DNA from: Myxocyprinus asiaticus
Taxonomy: Eukaryota; Chordata; Actinopteri; Cypriniformes; Catostomidae
DNA length: 64,000 nt
Direction: 5' to 3'
Assembly (NCBI RefSeq): GCF_019703515.2
Contig: NC_059347.1
Span: forward strand, 25,443,001 to 25,507,000
A program made the translations under genes and the position numbers. This document shows positions 23,840 through 35,170 of this stretch, piece by piece (position 1 is the stretch's first letter; each line of letters starts with the position of its first letter). The notes beneath the pieces were generated by a model. It was not told where the DNA came from, did not search any database, and was given only the letters and a program-made list of their open reading frames with translations.

Positions 23840-23952
23840 CTGTAGTTTGGCCTCAAGATCCAGCAGTCCATTTAACAGTTCTTTTACTGATTCCACAATT
23901 TCATGGTGTTTGTTGACTGTTTTTTCCATATTCCATATTTTCACTTCTGCAC
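23840..23952 (-). CDS. candidate internal exon, coiled-coil-like
   Basis: On the minus strand an acceptor (tttctatatacag) precedes 113 bp fully open in one frame and closing at a phase-0 CAG|GTGGAT donor. The peptide is charged and helical with heptad-like spacing (EVKIWNMEKTVNKHHEIVES). The next acceptor-like site at 23753 would give an immediate TAA. No family recognised; could be host or transposon derived. Confidence 0.3.
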
Positions 23953-24012
23953 CTGTATATAGAAAAAATACTAATCCATTACATGTTCTGGGGCTGAGAG
24001 GTGACCTACAAC

Positions 24013-24016
<4 letters not shown>

Positions 24017-24051
<35 letters not shown>
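24017..24051. repeat. (TTA)n microsatellite
   Basis: About eleven TTA units. Confidence 0.95.
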
Positions 24052-24053
<2 letters not shown>

Positions 24054-24264
24054 GTTTGTTTTTATTATTAACCCTCATGTTCTGCTTAGGATCTGATCAA
24101 TCCCAAGGCCCCATTAACATTAAAGTATCAGGCTGATATTTCATGACTTTTCTTAATCATATGAGAATGGATTATAACCAAAATCTTTATTTGATAAAAT
24201 GTATCAACTACACTTCTGCCAATTGCATTGGTTTTGTTGGGTAAAAAAACAAACCAAAAAAAAA

Positions 24265-24385
24265 CTGAAGAATGTTCTCATAATGTTGTGAGAAAACATG
24301 AGAAATGTGAGAAAATGATCTTAGAACATTATTGGAATGTTGTTACAATGTACTATTCTCTGAATGTTCTTATAATCATCAAATT
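24265..24385 (+). repeat. detached units of the 79-bp minisatellite family
   Basis: 'aagaatgttctcataatgttgtgagaaaac' followed by diverged units; same family as 21840-22993. Confidence 0.8.
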
Positions 24386-24419
24386 ATTTAAAAGGGGGTC
24401 CCTGCAAATGCTGTGGTCA

Positions 24420-26518
24420 CGTGACTTTGAACAAACTCTCTAACATTGTAACTCCCCACACCACTCCTGAAATGAGGGTGCCCCGAGCCTGACTTCCATC
24501 CCCTGAGGATGATCCGTCTGCCGATCATAACTCCAGCTAGGACCCAACTTTTTAAATGTCTATCCCCAATATTAATGACCATTCCATCACCTAAGATGCA
24601 GAGTCTGGAGCAAAATGAAAATTAAGTGTACAGTACATCACACATAAAGCTCTGAATCCTCAACTAAAATTCCTGGATCTTAACACACTCCCAAAAAACA
24701 TGGGTTGTGTCCCCGTCTTCTGATTGGCATCGCCAGCAGGTGGGTGTGTCTTTGAGGCCAAGCCTATACAATCTAGAGGGGGTCCAATAGAATCGATGTT
24801 AAATTTTAAATTGCATCAGACACACCCTTGCATCTCTAGATGTAGACTTGATGTGTTTTAGAATCCTAGCCCACACTCCCTCCTCCAATACCAAGTTTAA
24901 ATCTTTCTCCCATAATGTCTTGAGAGAAGTTGAAGCTCCTTCCACCAGACTCTGAATTAACAGGGAGTAATACACTGATGCCTCATGACCTTTTCCAAAA
25001 GCAGTAATCACCACTTCCAGAGTATCTGCCGCTTTAGGGGGGGTGTATGCTACTCCCAAAAATAGTACAGAGCAGGTGGCGAAGCTGTAAATACCTAAAG
25101 ATCTAAGATCCGGGAATCCTGAATTGTTGAACCATATTTTCAAAGGATCTCAACACTCCACTCTCATATAGGTTACTGAGCATATTAACCTCCCTCACAA
25201 TCCACTCTGACCAGCAGAAAGGGGACTTATTAATATATAATTTTGGGTTCAGCCATATGCTCGAGACAACATTTAAAAAAATGTTCGAATTAAACACTCT
25301 GGACACTTTTGTCCATACCGCTTGTAAATGCGAGACAACGGGGTGTGACTTAACTTCTCCGGTTAGTTTAATAGAAAGGCTTTGCAGTGGCAAATTAGGG
25401 GCAATAACTTCCTGTTCAATACAAAACCTGGGAGGGGCTCTCTCAGGTGGAAGCGACCAATGAGCCAAATGTCTGAGACCGAATGCATAATAATAAAACA
25501 AAATCTTGGGTAGGCCTAGCCCACCTTTATCAATCGGCCTATGTAACTTATTGAAATGTAATCTGGGATGCTTACCATTCCAAATGAAGGACTTTGCTAT
25601 GCTATCAAATTGCTTGAAATAAGAGAGGGGGACATCTACAGGGAGAGATAGTAGCAGGTAGTTGAATTTTGGAATACAGTTCATTTTTAATAACATTAAC
25701 CTTACCAATCATAGATAAATGTAATGAAGCCCACTTCCCCACATCGCTCGAAAACCTTTTTATTAAGGGGTCAAAATTAACAAACTAAATCACACAAATT
25801 TGCTGGGAATAAAATGCCCAAATACTTAATGCCCTGTTCGGGCCACTGGAAGGCGCCTGGCAGAAAAGCCGTTACTGGGCAGTACGCTGTCAGAGCCAAA
25901 GTTTCGGATTTAGACCAATTGACTCTGTATCCTGAGAACTTAGAAAAGGAATTAATAATTCTGTGGAGGCAAGGCATAGATCTATTGGGGCCGGAAACGA
26001 ATAATAAAATATAATCTGCGTAAAACAAAAGCTTATGCGCCATACCTCCCACCACCACCCCATCTTCCTTTCTTATCACTTATGCGCCATACCTCCCACC
26101 ACCACCCCATCTTCCTTTCTTATCACGGCTGCTAATGGTTCCAGGGCAAGACAGAACAATAATGGGGAAAGAGGGCAACCCTTCTGGGTGCCCCTGTCCA
26201 GAGTAAATTAATCTGAAATTAATCCATTTGTTTGTACTGCCGCTACCGGGTGTCTATAAAGTAATTTAATCCATCCAATAAAAGTATTCCCTAACCCATA
26301 TATTTCCAAAATCTTAAAAAGATAATCTCATTCTATCATATCAAACGCCTTTTCGGCGTCAAGTGAGATGGCAGCGACCGGAGTCTGATCATTCGCCACT
26401 GACCACATGATATTGATGAAATGCCTAATGTTATCAGAAGAGCTACGACCCCGAATAAACCCCACCTGATCTATATGTATAAGAAATATCATAACTTTAC
26501 TTAATCGGTTAGCCGTAT
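24420..26518 (-). pseudogene. L1 LINE 3' fragment (ORF2)
   Basis: Colinear with the C-terminal two thirds of the L1 ORF2 at 52636-56357. It holds the reverse transcriptase part (MWSVANDQTPVAAISLDAEKAFDMIE near 26340-26405, LLFYADYILLFV near 26010-26040 in place of YADDILLF, so one catalytic Asp is a Tyr), then thumb and C-terminal regions. A 47-bp tandem duplication (26033-26126) and several frameshifts and stops break it. The 5' part is missing (truncation near 26518), as is usual for LINE copies. Confidence 0.9.
26033..26126. repeat. 47-bp tandem duplication inside the L1 fragment
   Basis: 'ttatgcgccatacctcccac...tcttatcac' occurs at 26033-26079 and again, apparently unchanged, at 26080-26126. 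The homologous L1 at 54250 has one copy. Confidence 0.92.
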
Positions 26519-26880
26519 CATACATTGTTGCAGGAAACATGCAGGCAATACATGCAACATTCTGAAGTTCGACAGCATTGTTCATCAAAGGTGGCTACCA
26601 TGCATTTCCACCGCTCACTGCTAGTCTGTCGGGACCACACACATGGCTGTTCAGACTAGTATTTGATATGGGCCACATTTAAAATGTAATGTGAACAACC
26701 TTATGAAAAAACATATTTCAGCTGCAGTGTGAACATAGAATCGAGGTGACAAAATCATTGATTTGAATTGTTCATCTATGTGGAACTGTTTTACAAATTC
26801 TCAACTTCTATACTGTACATATGCTACTGTATATTTAATGCTAATAAATTAGTTTTGGAATTCCCTGCATGTCTTTAAAG
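26519..26880. other. no gene seen
   Basis: Sequence between the L1 truncation and the hAT element. Nothing recognised. Confidence 0.4.
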
Positions 26881-26888
26881 GTTGGGGC

Positions 26889-28424
26889 TAGGGCTGCCCC
26901 CTGATATTCGACCAAACGTTAGTCGATGAGAAGAGTCTTGGTCGACCAAGTTTGGTTGGTTGGTCACAGAAAAGAAAAACTGCTGGTTGGATGCTGGTAC
27001 TATGGGGTAATTTTCATTAAGCAGGGTTAACCCTACACAATAAAGCAAGACACCTTGATTTCAAACTTTGAACTTTATTTTTATTTATTTTTTATTTTAA
27101 CTAAAAATTCAAATGAAACTGAAAAAAAGAAAAAAAAAAGAAAAGAAAATAAGTGCAATTAAAATGTGTGTTGTTCAACTTTTTGAAAGATAGCTTTACA
27201 ACAGTTTTCAACATCTCTCTGGCAAAGAACCTACTTCATCTGTGCATTCTCTACCGGTTGGGTATTTTGTTGTCCGGGAAAATACATCATGTGTGTGAAT
27301 ACATTTGTTTTATTCCCTCCTTCATGATATATATATAAGTAACCACCTTTCCATTTACCGTCAGGCAAGTATCCGTCTAAACATGCAGGTGGAAAATTAC
27401 TTACACAAATGAAGACATAAAAACAATTATAAATGTAAAAATAATAATTATAATGATGATAATTATCACTGAAATATAAATCATGGTTCGAGGTGAACGT
27501 GTTTGTGTTATTTTATGTTTTAATCACGGATGTATAGGCTGCAGAGTTGTGGTCACAATGAACTGCTCTGTGGAAATGAAGAGAACTGAACTCAAAGCAC
27601 CTCCTGAGCTGAGATGTCTGAGGTCATTTGCAGCACTCATATACGATACTTGCAAAAAAAAAAAAAAAAAAAAAAATTCAGAAGACAAACAAAGAAATAG
27701 TGAGAAACGTTTACATGTGCGTGTTCCACAAGACTGCACACCTCTGAACAAACATACATGCACATAGACGGCTTTTCTGTCTTCTGTTCTTAATAATATA
27801 ATAAAGTCTGTTTCTTCAAGCGTGTGTCTGTGTGTCTACGGGTAAATTATTTGTAATATTAATTTGATAATAATAATAATAATAATAATAACAATAATAA
27901 TAATAATTTAATAGATTAATGGGAAAATGAGCCAAATATCGTCTTGACATCGTCAAAGGCATCACTGGTGCTCACTGCTCACTGTGAGCATGCTCACTGG
28001 TGATCACTCTGACCTTCGTCGATTCCCTAGATCATCGTCTGTCAGCACAACCCTAATGTGCATTTCTCTCTATAAATTAACCAAATGTTCAGACAGTCTC
28101 CTTGCTGGTTTTTCCAACACATTATATAATCATTACTGCTTTTGCCGGTGCTGCTGCAGCTCGCTTTATGCGTGCGCTTGTAAAATTTATATTTTAAAGG
28201 CTCATTATTACAGTTTAGTATTTCTCTGTAATGTAGAACAGTGTTAGCAATGTTACTTATAACATTCTTTCTCAGCCCTGGAACTCAAACCATTTTCTGA
28301 TGCCCCCTTATATATATATATTTAAGTAATTAAATTAATATCATAAACATGCAACTGGTGGACTAATGGCTTAAATTAAGGCCTACTAGTCGACTAGGAA
28401 AATCTTTGGTCAGGGGCAGCCCTA
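26889..28424. mobile_element. hAT-type non-autonomous element
   Basis: Ends are TAGGGCTGCCCCCTGAT and ATCTTTGGTCAGGGGCAGCCCTA (inverted repeats of about 13 bp with further inner likeness, e.g. gttagtcgatgag against ctagtcgactag). It is flanked by a perfect 8-bp duplication GTTGGGGC at 26881-26888 and 28425-28432, diagnostic of hAT transposition. No transposase remains; the inside holds an A-run (27655-27675) and an ATA run (27868-27905). Confidence 0.92.
27868..27905. repeat. (TAA)n microsatellite
   Basis: About twelve TAA units with one interruption. Confidence 0.9.
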
Positions 28425-28432
28425 GTTGGGGC

Positions 28433-28629
28433 ACAATATATTGGTCTCTACTCAACTTTTCATATTTATTTTTTATTAAGTTTTTTAATTTATTTATTTG
28501 TTTGTTTATTTTGCAGTGATACAGCTAAAAAAAATCCTATGGAATCTGACTTGGTATGTTGAAAAGTTTTTTTATTTATTTATTTATTTATATTTTTACA
28601 TTTTTTAAGACTTTTCTGAGGGGGTGGTA
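28433..28629. other. T-rich sequence with TTTA repeats
   Basis: Includes a TTTA run at about 28567-28600. Nothing coding recognised. Confidence 0.5.
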
Positions 28630-28667
28630 ACTGACAACATGTCAGCACAACAAAAATACAACACACT

Positions 28668-29068
28668 TGTAACAGCTCACAAACAGAAGGGAAGGAGAAC
28701 ACAGGGAAGCAGGTTTTTCCAGGCTCAGGTAGGACTTTTAATTGGCCACTTCAATGCTTTACAACTTCACAAACTCGTCAGCTTCACAGGCATGTAGACT
28801 TAATCTCATTAGCTTCACAGGCACTAGTAACTTAAACACATCAGCTTCACAAACATAACAGATTAAACGTAGCAGCTTCAGGAGCACCGTGGCCTTCTTT
28901 GTGCCAGACTCTCTCACTTTCTGCTGGTGGTGTGGCTGCTTATATGCCGCACTCCCCATGATCACTGGAATTAGAGACAGGTGTTACACATAATCTAGCT
29001 CAGGTGCAAGTGCCCTTACCGCTTTCTCTCTCTCCGGACAGACGCTCGACCATGCCTCCGCTGCCACA
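28668..29068 (-). mobile_element. solo LTR, 401 bp, ACACT duplication
   Basis: In plus orientation it starts TGTAACAGCTC and ends CCGCTGCCACA; read on the minus strand it is TGTGGCAGCGG...GTTACA. It is flanked by the 5-bp repeat ACACT at 28663-28667 and 29069-29073. Minus-strand landmarks include a TATA-like gcatataag and AATTAAA. Removal rejoins the host reading frame (AACACACTTTGGAAG). Recombination between the two LTRs of a provirus-like retrotransposon leaves such solos. Confidence 0.93.
28780..28888 (-). repeat. 31/32-bp tandem repeat inside the solo LTR
   Basis: 'agcttcac' starts at 28780, 28811, 28843 and 28874, with similar spacer sequence; a weaker unit lies near 28763. Confidence 0.8.
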
Positions 29069-29687
29069 ACACTTTGGAAGAAAGCTAAAGAGACCAGCAG
29101 CAGTCTCATGTGGAAAACTTGGAGGTGCAGACAATCTCTACTAGTCTAGAGTGCTTTAGTAAACAACCCCTTCAGGGGACACAACCCCTTGAGAAAACAC
29201 AGCCCCTTGAGGGCTCAAGCAAATTATGATTCAGAATCGTTTGATATTTCTGATGAAAGTGGAGATGACACACCATCTTTAAAAGTTAAGCTTGCACAAT
29301 GGGCCAATGAGTTTCAGGTCAAACACAATGCAGTTGATGGCCTTTTACAGATTCTTGAAGAACATCACCCAGAACTTCCTAGAACTGCAAGAACATTGCA
29401 TTACCTTTGATGTGAAATCTGGGATGCAATACTTCTATTTTGGATGCAGAGAACAAATGCGAAGATACTTAAATATGTACCCAAGTAATCTTATCACTCA
29501 GGTAGATTGTCTGGACATTTCTTTGAATATTGATGGCTTGCCATTCTTCAAAAGCAACATTCAGTCACTGGCCAGTTCTATGCAAAATTAATTTGTCTCC
29601 ATGGTCTGTTTTTCCTCTCGCTCTGTGTTTTGGTGTGTCAAAGCCTACACATCTTGATTTTTTGACAGATGTAACTTTGGACTCAAG

Positions 29688-31625
29688 ATGGCGCCGAGTA
29701 TGGCTGCTGCGTTGCGAACTCCGACACAACATAGTAATGTTTTGTTGTTTTGTTCACAATTCTTATGTTTTTTGTCTCGGATGTTGTCTGCCTTATTGTC
29801 TACAACAGACAAACAATTTTGGACATTGGTTCAGCAATCTCTGAAGCCGCTGGCCCAGACGGCATTCCGGGCCGCGTCATCAGAGTGTGCGCGAACCAGC
29901 TGGCTGGTGTTTTTACGGACATTTTCAACCTTTCCCTCTCTTTGTCTGTAGTGCCCACATGCTTTAAAACATCCACCATTGTGCCTGTTCCAAAACAATC
30001 AAAAATAACTTGTTTAAATGACTGGCGTCCTCTTGCTCTGACCCCCATCATCAGCAAATGTTTTGAGAGACTAATCAGAGATTACATCTGCTCTGTATTG
30101 CCACTCTCTCTTGACCCGCTGCAGTTTGCTTACCGCAACAACCACTCCACTGATGATGCCATTGCATCTACAATACACACTGCTCTCTCCCACCTGAAAA
30201 AATGGAACACTTATGTGAGAATGCTGTTTGTAGACTACAGCTCAGCATTCAACACCATAGTGCCCTCCAAGCTAGATGAGAAACTCCGGGCTCTGGGCTT
30301 AAACAGCTCGCTGTGCAGCTGGATCCTGGACTTCCTGTCAAGCAGACGCCAGGTGGTTAGAATAGGCAGCAACATCTCCTCATCACTGACCCTCAACACT
30401 GGAGCCCCGCAGGGCTGTGTTCTCAGCCCACTACTGTATTCCTTGTACACACATAACTGTGTGGCAACACATAGCTCCAATGCCATCATTAAGTTTGCTG
30501 ATGACACGACGGTGGTAGGTCTGATCACTGACAATGATGAAACAGCCTACAGAGAGGAGGTACACACTCTGACACACTGGTGTCAGGAGCACAACCTCTC
30601 CCTCAATGTCAGTAAGACAAAGGAGCTTGTGGTGGACTTCAGAAGAAAAGACAGAGAACACAGTCCCATCACCATCAATGGAGCACCAGTGGAGAGAGTC
30701 AGCAGCTTCAAGTTCCTGGGTGTCCACATCACTGAGGAACTCACATGGTCCATCCACACTGAAGTCATTGTGAAGAAGGCTCATCAGCGCCTCTTTTTCC
30801 TGAGACGGCTGAGGAAGTTTGGAATGAACCGCCACATCCTCACACGGTTCTACACCTGCACTATGGAGAGCATCCTGACTGGCTGTATCTCCGCCTGGTA
30901 CGGCAATAGCACAGCCCACAACCGCAAAGCACTGCAAAGGGTGGTGAGAACTGCCAGACACATCATCGGAGGTGAGCTTCCCTCCCTCCAGGAAATATAT
31001 ACAAGGCGGTGTGTGAAAAAAGCTCGGAGGATCATCAGAGACTCCAGCCACCCGAGCCATGGGCTGTTCTCACTGCTACCATCAGGTAGGCGGTATCGCA
31101 GCATCAGGACCCGCACCAGCCGACTCCATGATAGCTTCTTCCCCCAAGCAATCAGACTTTTGAACTATTGATCTCCCACCATCAAAATACATCAGCACTG
31201 CACTTTATTACCCTTACTCTTATATCTCACACCAGACTGTCATAAATTATATTATTATTATATTATGTTCTCTCTTAACAACTGACTATCAACCGACAGC
31301 CTGAATGTCAATACAGTACAATACTGTACATTCTATATATATATACTTTTTTATATATTTTTATTTTTTATTTTTATTGAATAATGTGTATCTATATAGT
31401 GCGTATTGTATACTGTACAGTGTATGTTATTATTTGTATACTGTTGAGTGTAATTATGTGTATAACAGATGTTTAAATTGTGTTGTGTTAATTTGATGTT
31501 ATTGTAAATTGGTCTCATATGTCTCATCACTGTCATGACTGCTATGTTGATCGGAACTGCACCCAAGAATTTCACACACCATTGCACTTGTGTATATGGC
31601 TGTGTGACAATAAAGTGATTTGATT
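29688..31625 (+). mobile_element. L2 LINE copy 1, endonuclease deleted
   Basis: Starts GACTCAAGATGGCGCCGAGTATGG like copy 2 (40031) and ends in AATAAAGTGATTTGATTTGA, the L2-type short tandem tail. Compared with copy 2 the region from about 29836 jumps straight to the reverse transcriptase, so the endonuclease domain is gone. It sits in the transposase gene so that codons ...GTA ACT TTG | GAC CTC ATT... rejoin in frame when it is removed; no longer target duplication is evident. Confidence 0.92.
29750..31171 (+). CDS. L2 reverse transcriptase ORF, 473 codons, open
   Basis: The one long intact LINE frame besides the L1 piece. It reads [15 protein letters not shown] (fingers), [43 protein letters not shown] (first catalytic Asp, near 30228), [16 protein letters not shown] (near 30400), [13 protein letters not shown] (catalytic Asp pair, near 30498), [10 protein letters not shown], and a C-terminal helical tail ending [11 protein letters not shown]. 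The N-terminal 40 residues come from fused 5' sequence, so the natural start is lost. Without an endonuclease it could not retrotranspose by itself. Confidence 0.9.
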   Translation: MFTILMFFVSDVVCLIVYNRQTILDIGSAISEAAGPDGIPGRVIRVCANQLAGVFTDIFNLSLSLSVVPTCFKTSTIVPVPKQSKITCLNDWRPLALTPIISKCFERLIRDYICSVLPLSLDPLQFAYRNNHSTDDAIASTIHTALSHLKKWNTYVRMLFVDYSSAFNTIVPSKLDEKLRALGLNSSLCSWILDFLSSRRQVVRIGSNISSSLTLNTGAPQGCVLSPLLYSLYTHNCVATHSSNAIIKFADDTTVVGLITDNDETAYREEVHTLTHWCQEHNLSLNVSKTKELVVDFRRKDREHSPITINGAPVERVSSFKFLGVHITEELTWSIHTEVIVKKAHQRLFFLRRLRKFGMNRHILTRFYTCTMESILTGCISAWYGNSTAHNRKALQRVVRTARHIIGGELPSLQEIYTRRCVKKARRIIRDSSHPSHGLFSLLPSGRRYRSIRTRTSRLHDSFFPQAIRLLNY

Positions 31626-32880
31626 TGACCTCATTGACTTTTTACAGAATGGATTGGAGACTGACAAGTGTCTTCTAAGAGTTAATCTGCGTTGTGTCAC
31701 TTGTGATGCCCCAGTTAAAGCACTTGTGAAGTGCACAAAGCAATATTCAGGCAATTACGGTTGTGATAAATGCACAAAAAAAGGTTTCTGGGATGGTAGT
31801 CAGGTTATTTACCCAGAGACCACTAATCTAACTCTGAGAACAGATATGTCTTTTCGTGAGCAGTTTCAGGAAGAGCACCACCAGCCTTCAGGGGTTTCTC
31901 CTTTTTGCATGCTCCAAATGGATATGAGCATGCAATTCCCTGCAATTCCCGGCAGATTATATGCACCAATGTTTTCTTGGTGTTATGCGAAGAATGATTA
32001 TTTTGTGGTTGTGCGGGAAGTTTAGAACCAGATTATCATCTGGCCTGGTAAAAGAAATCAGTTCCCGGCTTCTTGGTTTAAGACCGTTCATCCCAGACTT
32101 TTTTGCAAGGAAGCCACGTGGCCTGGAAGAAATTGACAAGTGGAAAGCCACTGAACTGCAACAATTTGCACTTTACATGGGCAAAGTTGTACTTGTGTAA
32201 ATTGTACTACAAAGTTGTACTCTGATGACCTTTATGAACATTTTATGCTATTCAGCTTGGCTTTGGCAATTTTAGTATGCCCACACCTTGTGAAAGAGTA
32301 TAACTCATATGCAGGGGATCTGTTGGTTCACTTTGTAGATGATGGTAGAAAGTTGTATGGTGTCATGTCTTAGTGTGCAATGTGCACTCTATGGTTCACC
32401 TTGCTTCTGATGTATGTGTATGGTGGGCTAGATGAATGTAGTGCTTTTCCTTTTGAAAAATACCTACACCAGCTCAAGAGGTTGGTACACCCTGGTAGAA
32501 ACCCTCTGTTACAAATTGTCAAACGTCTTAGTGAAATTGACAGGCACAGAGAGGAATTAAAAAACAAGCCCAGATCAGTGGTTGATACTCAAAATCCCAA
32601 CAATGCTTTTGTTCTTAGTGACATGCAGTGCTGTGAGGTCATGTCTGTAGTAGGTGAAAAAGGACACAAAGAAAGAATGCTACTTTGTTGCATTTATGAG
32701 AAATTTGAGCCATATTTCATGCAGCCTTGTGATGCTAGGTTGCTTGGTGTTTACAAGGCCCAAGTAAGGCACACCAGAATGAAAACAATTTCTGAGAGGC
32801 TGCTGGTCAGAAAGGCATTTTTAATTGAGGCAGGGGATGGTGCCTGCATCGTTCTTTTAGTGCTCCATTTATGCTGAGCT

Positions 32881-33491
32881 GAAATATGCATGGATTTTTT
32901 TTTCTCACCACCTCCTCGCATTGGGTCATTTCTAACCTTTTGTACTAGTATATATTTTTGTACTAGTATATCTAAACTTTTGTATTTCTACATTGGCCAT
33001 CCCTATTGATTTGCCAACTTCAGTGCCACTTTGACATGATCAACACAGTTTGAAAAGCGTACCACTTCAAAAGAATCATGCTGATTAACAGAAGTGTGCC
33101 TGTTCCAACATCCAACACCTTGTCAATGGGTAATATACTTATTTTCAAACAAATTTTAATGAGTTGAAGAAATATTGTGTTCAATGTTCACTGGATTTTA
33201 GCAATGTTGTGTACATCTTTACAAACTTAATGGATTGAATGGGACAATTAACCTAAGAATTGTTTTACTAATAATTTATACATACATTTGTTCTGCTTGA
33301 GTTTCATGAACTAGGCCCATTGAATAGGCCCAGTAAACAGCTTATTAAAAAACCCTTTCATGCACTGTTCGTATGCACCTGAGGACACATATGCTAATAA
33401 TTTAACAGATTTGAATCATTTTACATTGCACTTGCACTCTCTTACTGCACACTTGCACTCTCCGGACCTTCATTATTTTTCTCTTTTTCAG
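32881..33491. other. 3' part of transposase gene or intergenic spacer
   Basis: No frame matches the families named here. Lies between the two genes of the relict transposon. Confidence 0.4.
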
Positions 33492-34027
33492 AGATTACAT
33501 CACTGCTATGCAGTGATTAAGTTTTCTGAGGACAACACCGTTGATGTTGTGCCATCTACATGGCTCGAAATAACAAAGGAGGTATTTCCAATTATTAGCA
33601 TCTGATAAATTTGAAGATAATGGGTTGTCAGTCTTCAGGAAATGTGGTTTTTGTAATAGGTTGATGTCTGTTTTTAATTACTGACATGGAATTCTGGTTC
33701 TCAACATGCTGTGTATTGCTATTGGCCACTGCAAAGGTGAAGCGGAGAGAGGCACCTGATACCATGGTTTGGTCTAAGCATGTCACGTCTGTCCTGGTTT
33801 ATGCAGGTAAATAGCATTTATTAAGGCTTTCTGATATGTTTGTAGTTTAAACCATTCTAGGTCTAGTCAGAGCAAGCTATCATCAGTTTTTCAGATAGCT
33901 ATGAAGAAGCAAGGTGCAAAGAAAATTAGGCAACTATAACTTCGAACTTAGAGAGTGAGGATGAAGAACTTGCACGCAGAAAAATATGACCTCCAGAATG
34001 CTACAGAAGAGCACTTGAAAGTGATAA
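33492..34027 (+). pseudogene. second gene of the Tnp2-like element, three exons
   Basis: Exon 33492-33581 is exactly 30 codons between a strong acceptor (ctctttttcag) and GAG|GTATTT; it reads CYAVIKFSEDNTVDVVPSTWL. Exon 33737-33806 reads VKRREAPDTMVWSKHVTSVLVYA with donor CAG|GTAAAT. Exon 33895-34027 follows TTTTTCAG, reads SYEEARCKEN, and then acidic ESEDEELARRK with two stops. These blocks resemble the N-terminal part of accessory proteins that accompany such transposases (with DUF4806 or BEN domains further on), recalled rather than searched. The C-terminal exons are absent. Confidence 0.55.
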
Positions 34028-34582
34028 GTACCAGTCTACCTTTTTCATCATTTTATGACCTCTCATAGTTGGCTTCCGGGATGATGAAAATCATTTTTAG
34101 ATACAGAGTACTAAGGAGTGTAATAATAGCTACAGTATATCATGCCACAATATATCACAATTAAAAAAAGATTGCATTGTTAATATGAAAAATAAATCAT
34201 GATATAAAATATATAGCAAGTTTACCCATTTCTCTCAATTCTGACCAACAAAATGTTTGAACAATATAGGGCAATGCAACATTACTTTCAATGACGCTTT
34301 AAATTAAATCATATAGATATCAACTAGACAAACCTTCATCACTCATTTACCATGGAGGTTTAGATATATTGCTGAGCATGATGATCTGACCTATATTGTG
34401 ATTCAAACTAATACAGTATTTTGGAAGGGATAATTTTGACATTCTGTGAACTGCACACATCAGTCTAAAAGAAACATTGAAAACCTTTTGCAGTTTAGTA
34501 ATTGTGCAGCATCATATTGCAATTTCATTTTAATTAATTATGGATATCCTTCAGAGGTTTAGAAGTCAAATTCATACAGGAT
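34028..34582. other. no gene seen
   Basis: AT-rich; no further exons of the accessory gene recognised. Confidence 0.4.
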
Positions 34583-34584
34583 TA

Positions 34585-35062
34585 CAGTGGAAGTCAGAAG
34601 TTTATATACACCGTAGCACAATACATTTAAACTCATTTTTTTTTTTTTTTTTTTCAAAATTCCTGACATTTAATCATAGAAAACATTCCCTGTCTTAGGT
34701 CAGTTAGGATCACTACTTTATTTTAAGAATGTGAAATGTCAGAATAATAGTAGAGAGAATGATTTATTTCAGCTTTTATTTCTTTCATCACATTCCCAGT
34801 GGGTCAGATGTTTACATACACTTTGGTAGCATTGCCTTTAAATTGTTTAACTTGGGTCAAATGTTCTGGGTAGCCTTCCACAAGCTTCTCACAGTAAGGT
34901 GCTGGAATTTTGGCCCATTGCTCCAGACAGAACTGGCGTAACTGAGTCAGGTTTGTAGGCCTCATTGCTCGCACACGCTTTTTCAGTTCTGCCCACAAAT
35001 TTTCTGTCGGATTGAGGTCAGGGCTTCGTGATGGCCACTCCAATACCTTGACTTTGTTGTCC
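34585..35062 (-). mobile_element. Tc1 3' half, cut by a TTAA MITE
   Basis: Begins after a TA with CAGTGGAAGTCAGAAGTTTA and carries, on the minus strand, the transposase end from 35043 (EWPSRSPDLNPTENLWAEL, holding the last Asp of the DDE triad, down to HLTQVKQFKGNATK). It stops at 35062 where a TTAA-flanked MITE piece begins; the TTAA is part of the Tc1 coding sequence (GTCCTTAAG). The other Tc1 half is not found downstream. Confidence 0.88.
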
Positions 35063-35066
35063 TTAA

Positions 35067-35170
35067 AGGATTAGTTCACCCAAAAATGAACATTTGCTGA
35101 TAATTTACTCACCCTCAGGCCATCCATGATGTAGCTGAGTTTCTGGCTTCATCAGAAAGAAACTCATTTT
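35067..35170 (+). mobile_element. TTAA MITE fragment (left end)
   Basis: AGGATTAGTTCACCCAAAAATG directly after TTAA (35063-35066), matching the left end of the element at 43155. Confidence 0.8.

Larger units (their letters stand above)
28640..32880 (+). pseudogene. Tnp2-like transposase gene, interrupted and decayed
   Basis: Order of recognisable blocks: a start-like ATGTCAGCACAACAA at 28640; an acidic, Ser-rich stretch with [22 protein letters not shown] and [11 protein letters not shown] (29285-29400); SLNIDGLPFFKS and WPVLCKINLSPWSVFPLAL (29525-29640), the region that in this family follows the first catalytic acidic residue; after the L2, CDAPVKALVKC, YGCDKCTKKGFW and RTDMSFREQFQEEHH (31690-31890); FIPDFFARKPRGLEEIDKWKATELQQFALY (32085-32175); and CSAFPFEKYLHQLKRLV (32435-32490). 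Several frameshifts. The expected product binds and moves the element's own DNA. Confidence 0.7.
28630..34027 (+). mobile_element. relict two-gene DNA transposon, Tnp2/CACTA-like
   Basis: A transposase-like gene (28640-32880) is followed by exons of a second, smaller gene (33492-34027) on the same strand, a layout seen in animal CACTA/EnSpm-like elements. Two later insertions, a solo LTR (28668-29068) and an L2 LINE (29688-31625), sit inside the coding sequence. Terminal inverted repeats were not found. Assignment to the superfamily is by recalled likeness to Tnp2-type transposases. Confidence 0.55.

Noticed and set aside
30431..31060. 209-codon minus-strand ORF in the L2
   Set aside because: Shadow of the reverse transcriptase frame; repeated identically in copy 2 only because the LINEs are alike.
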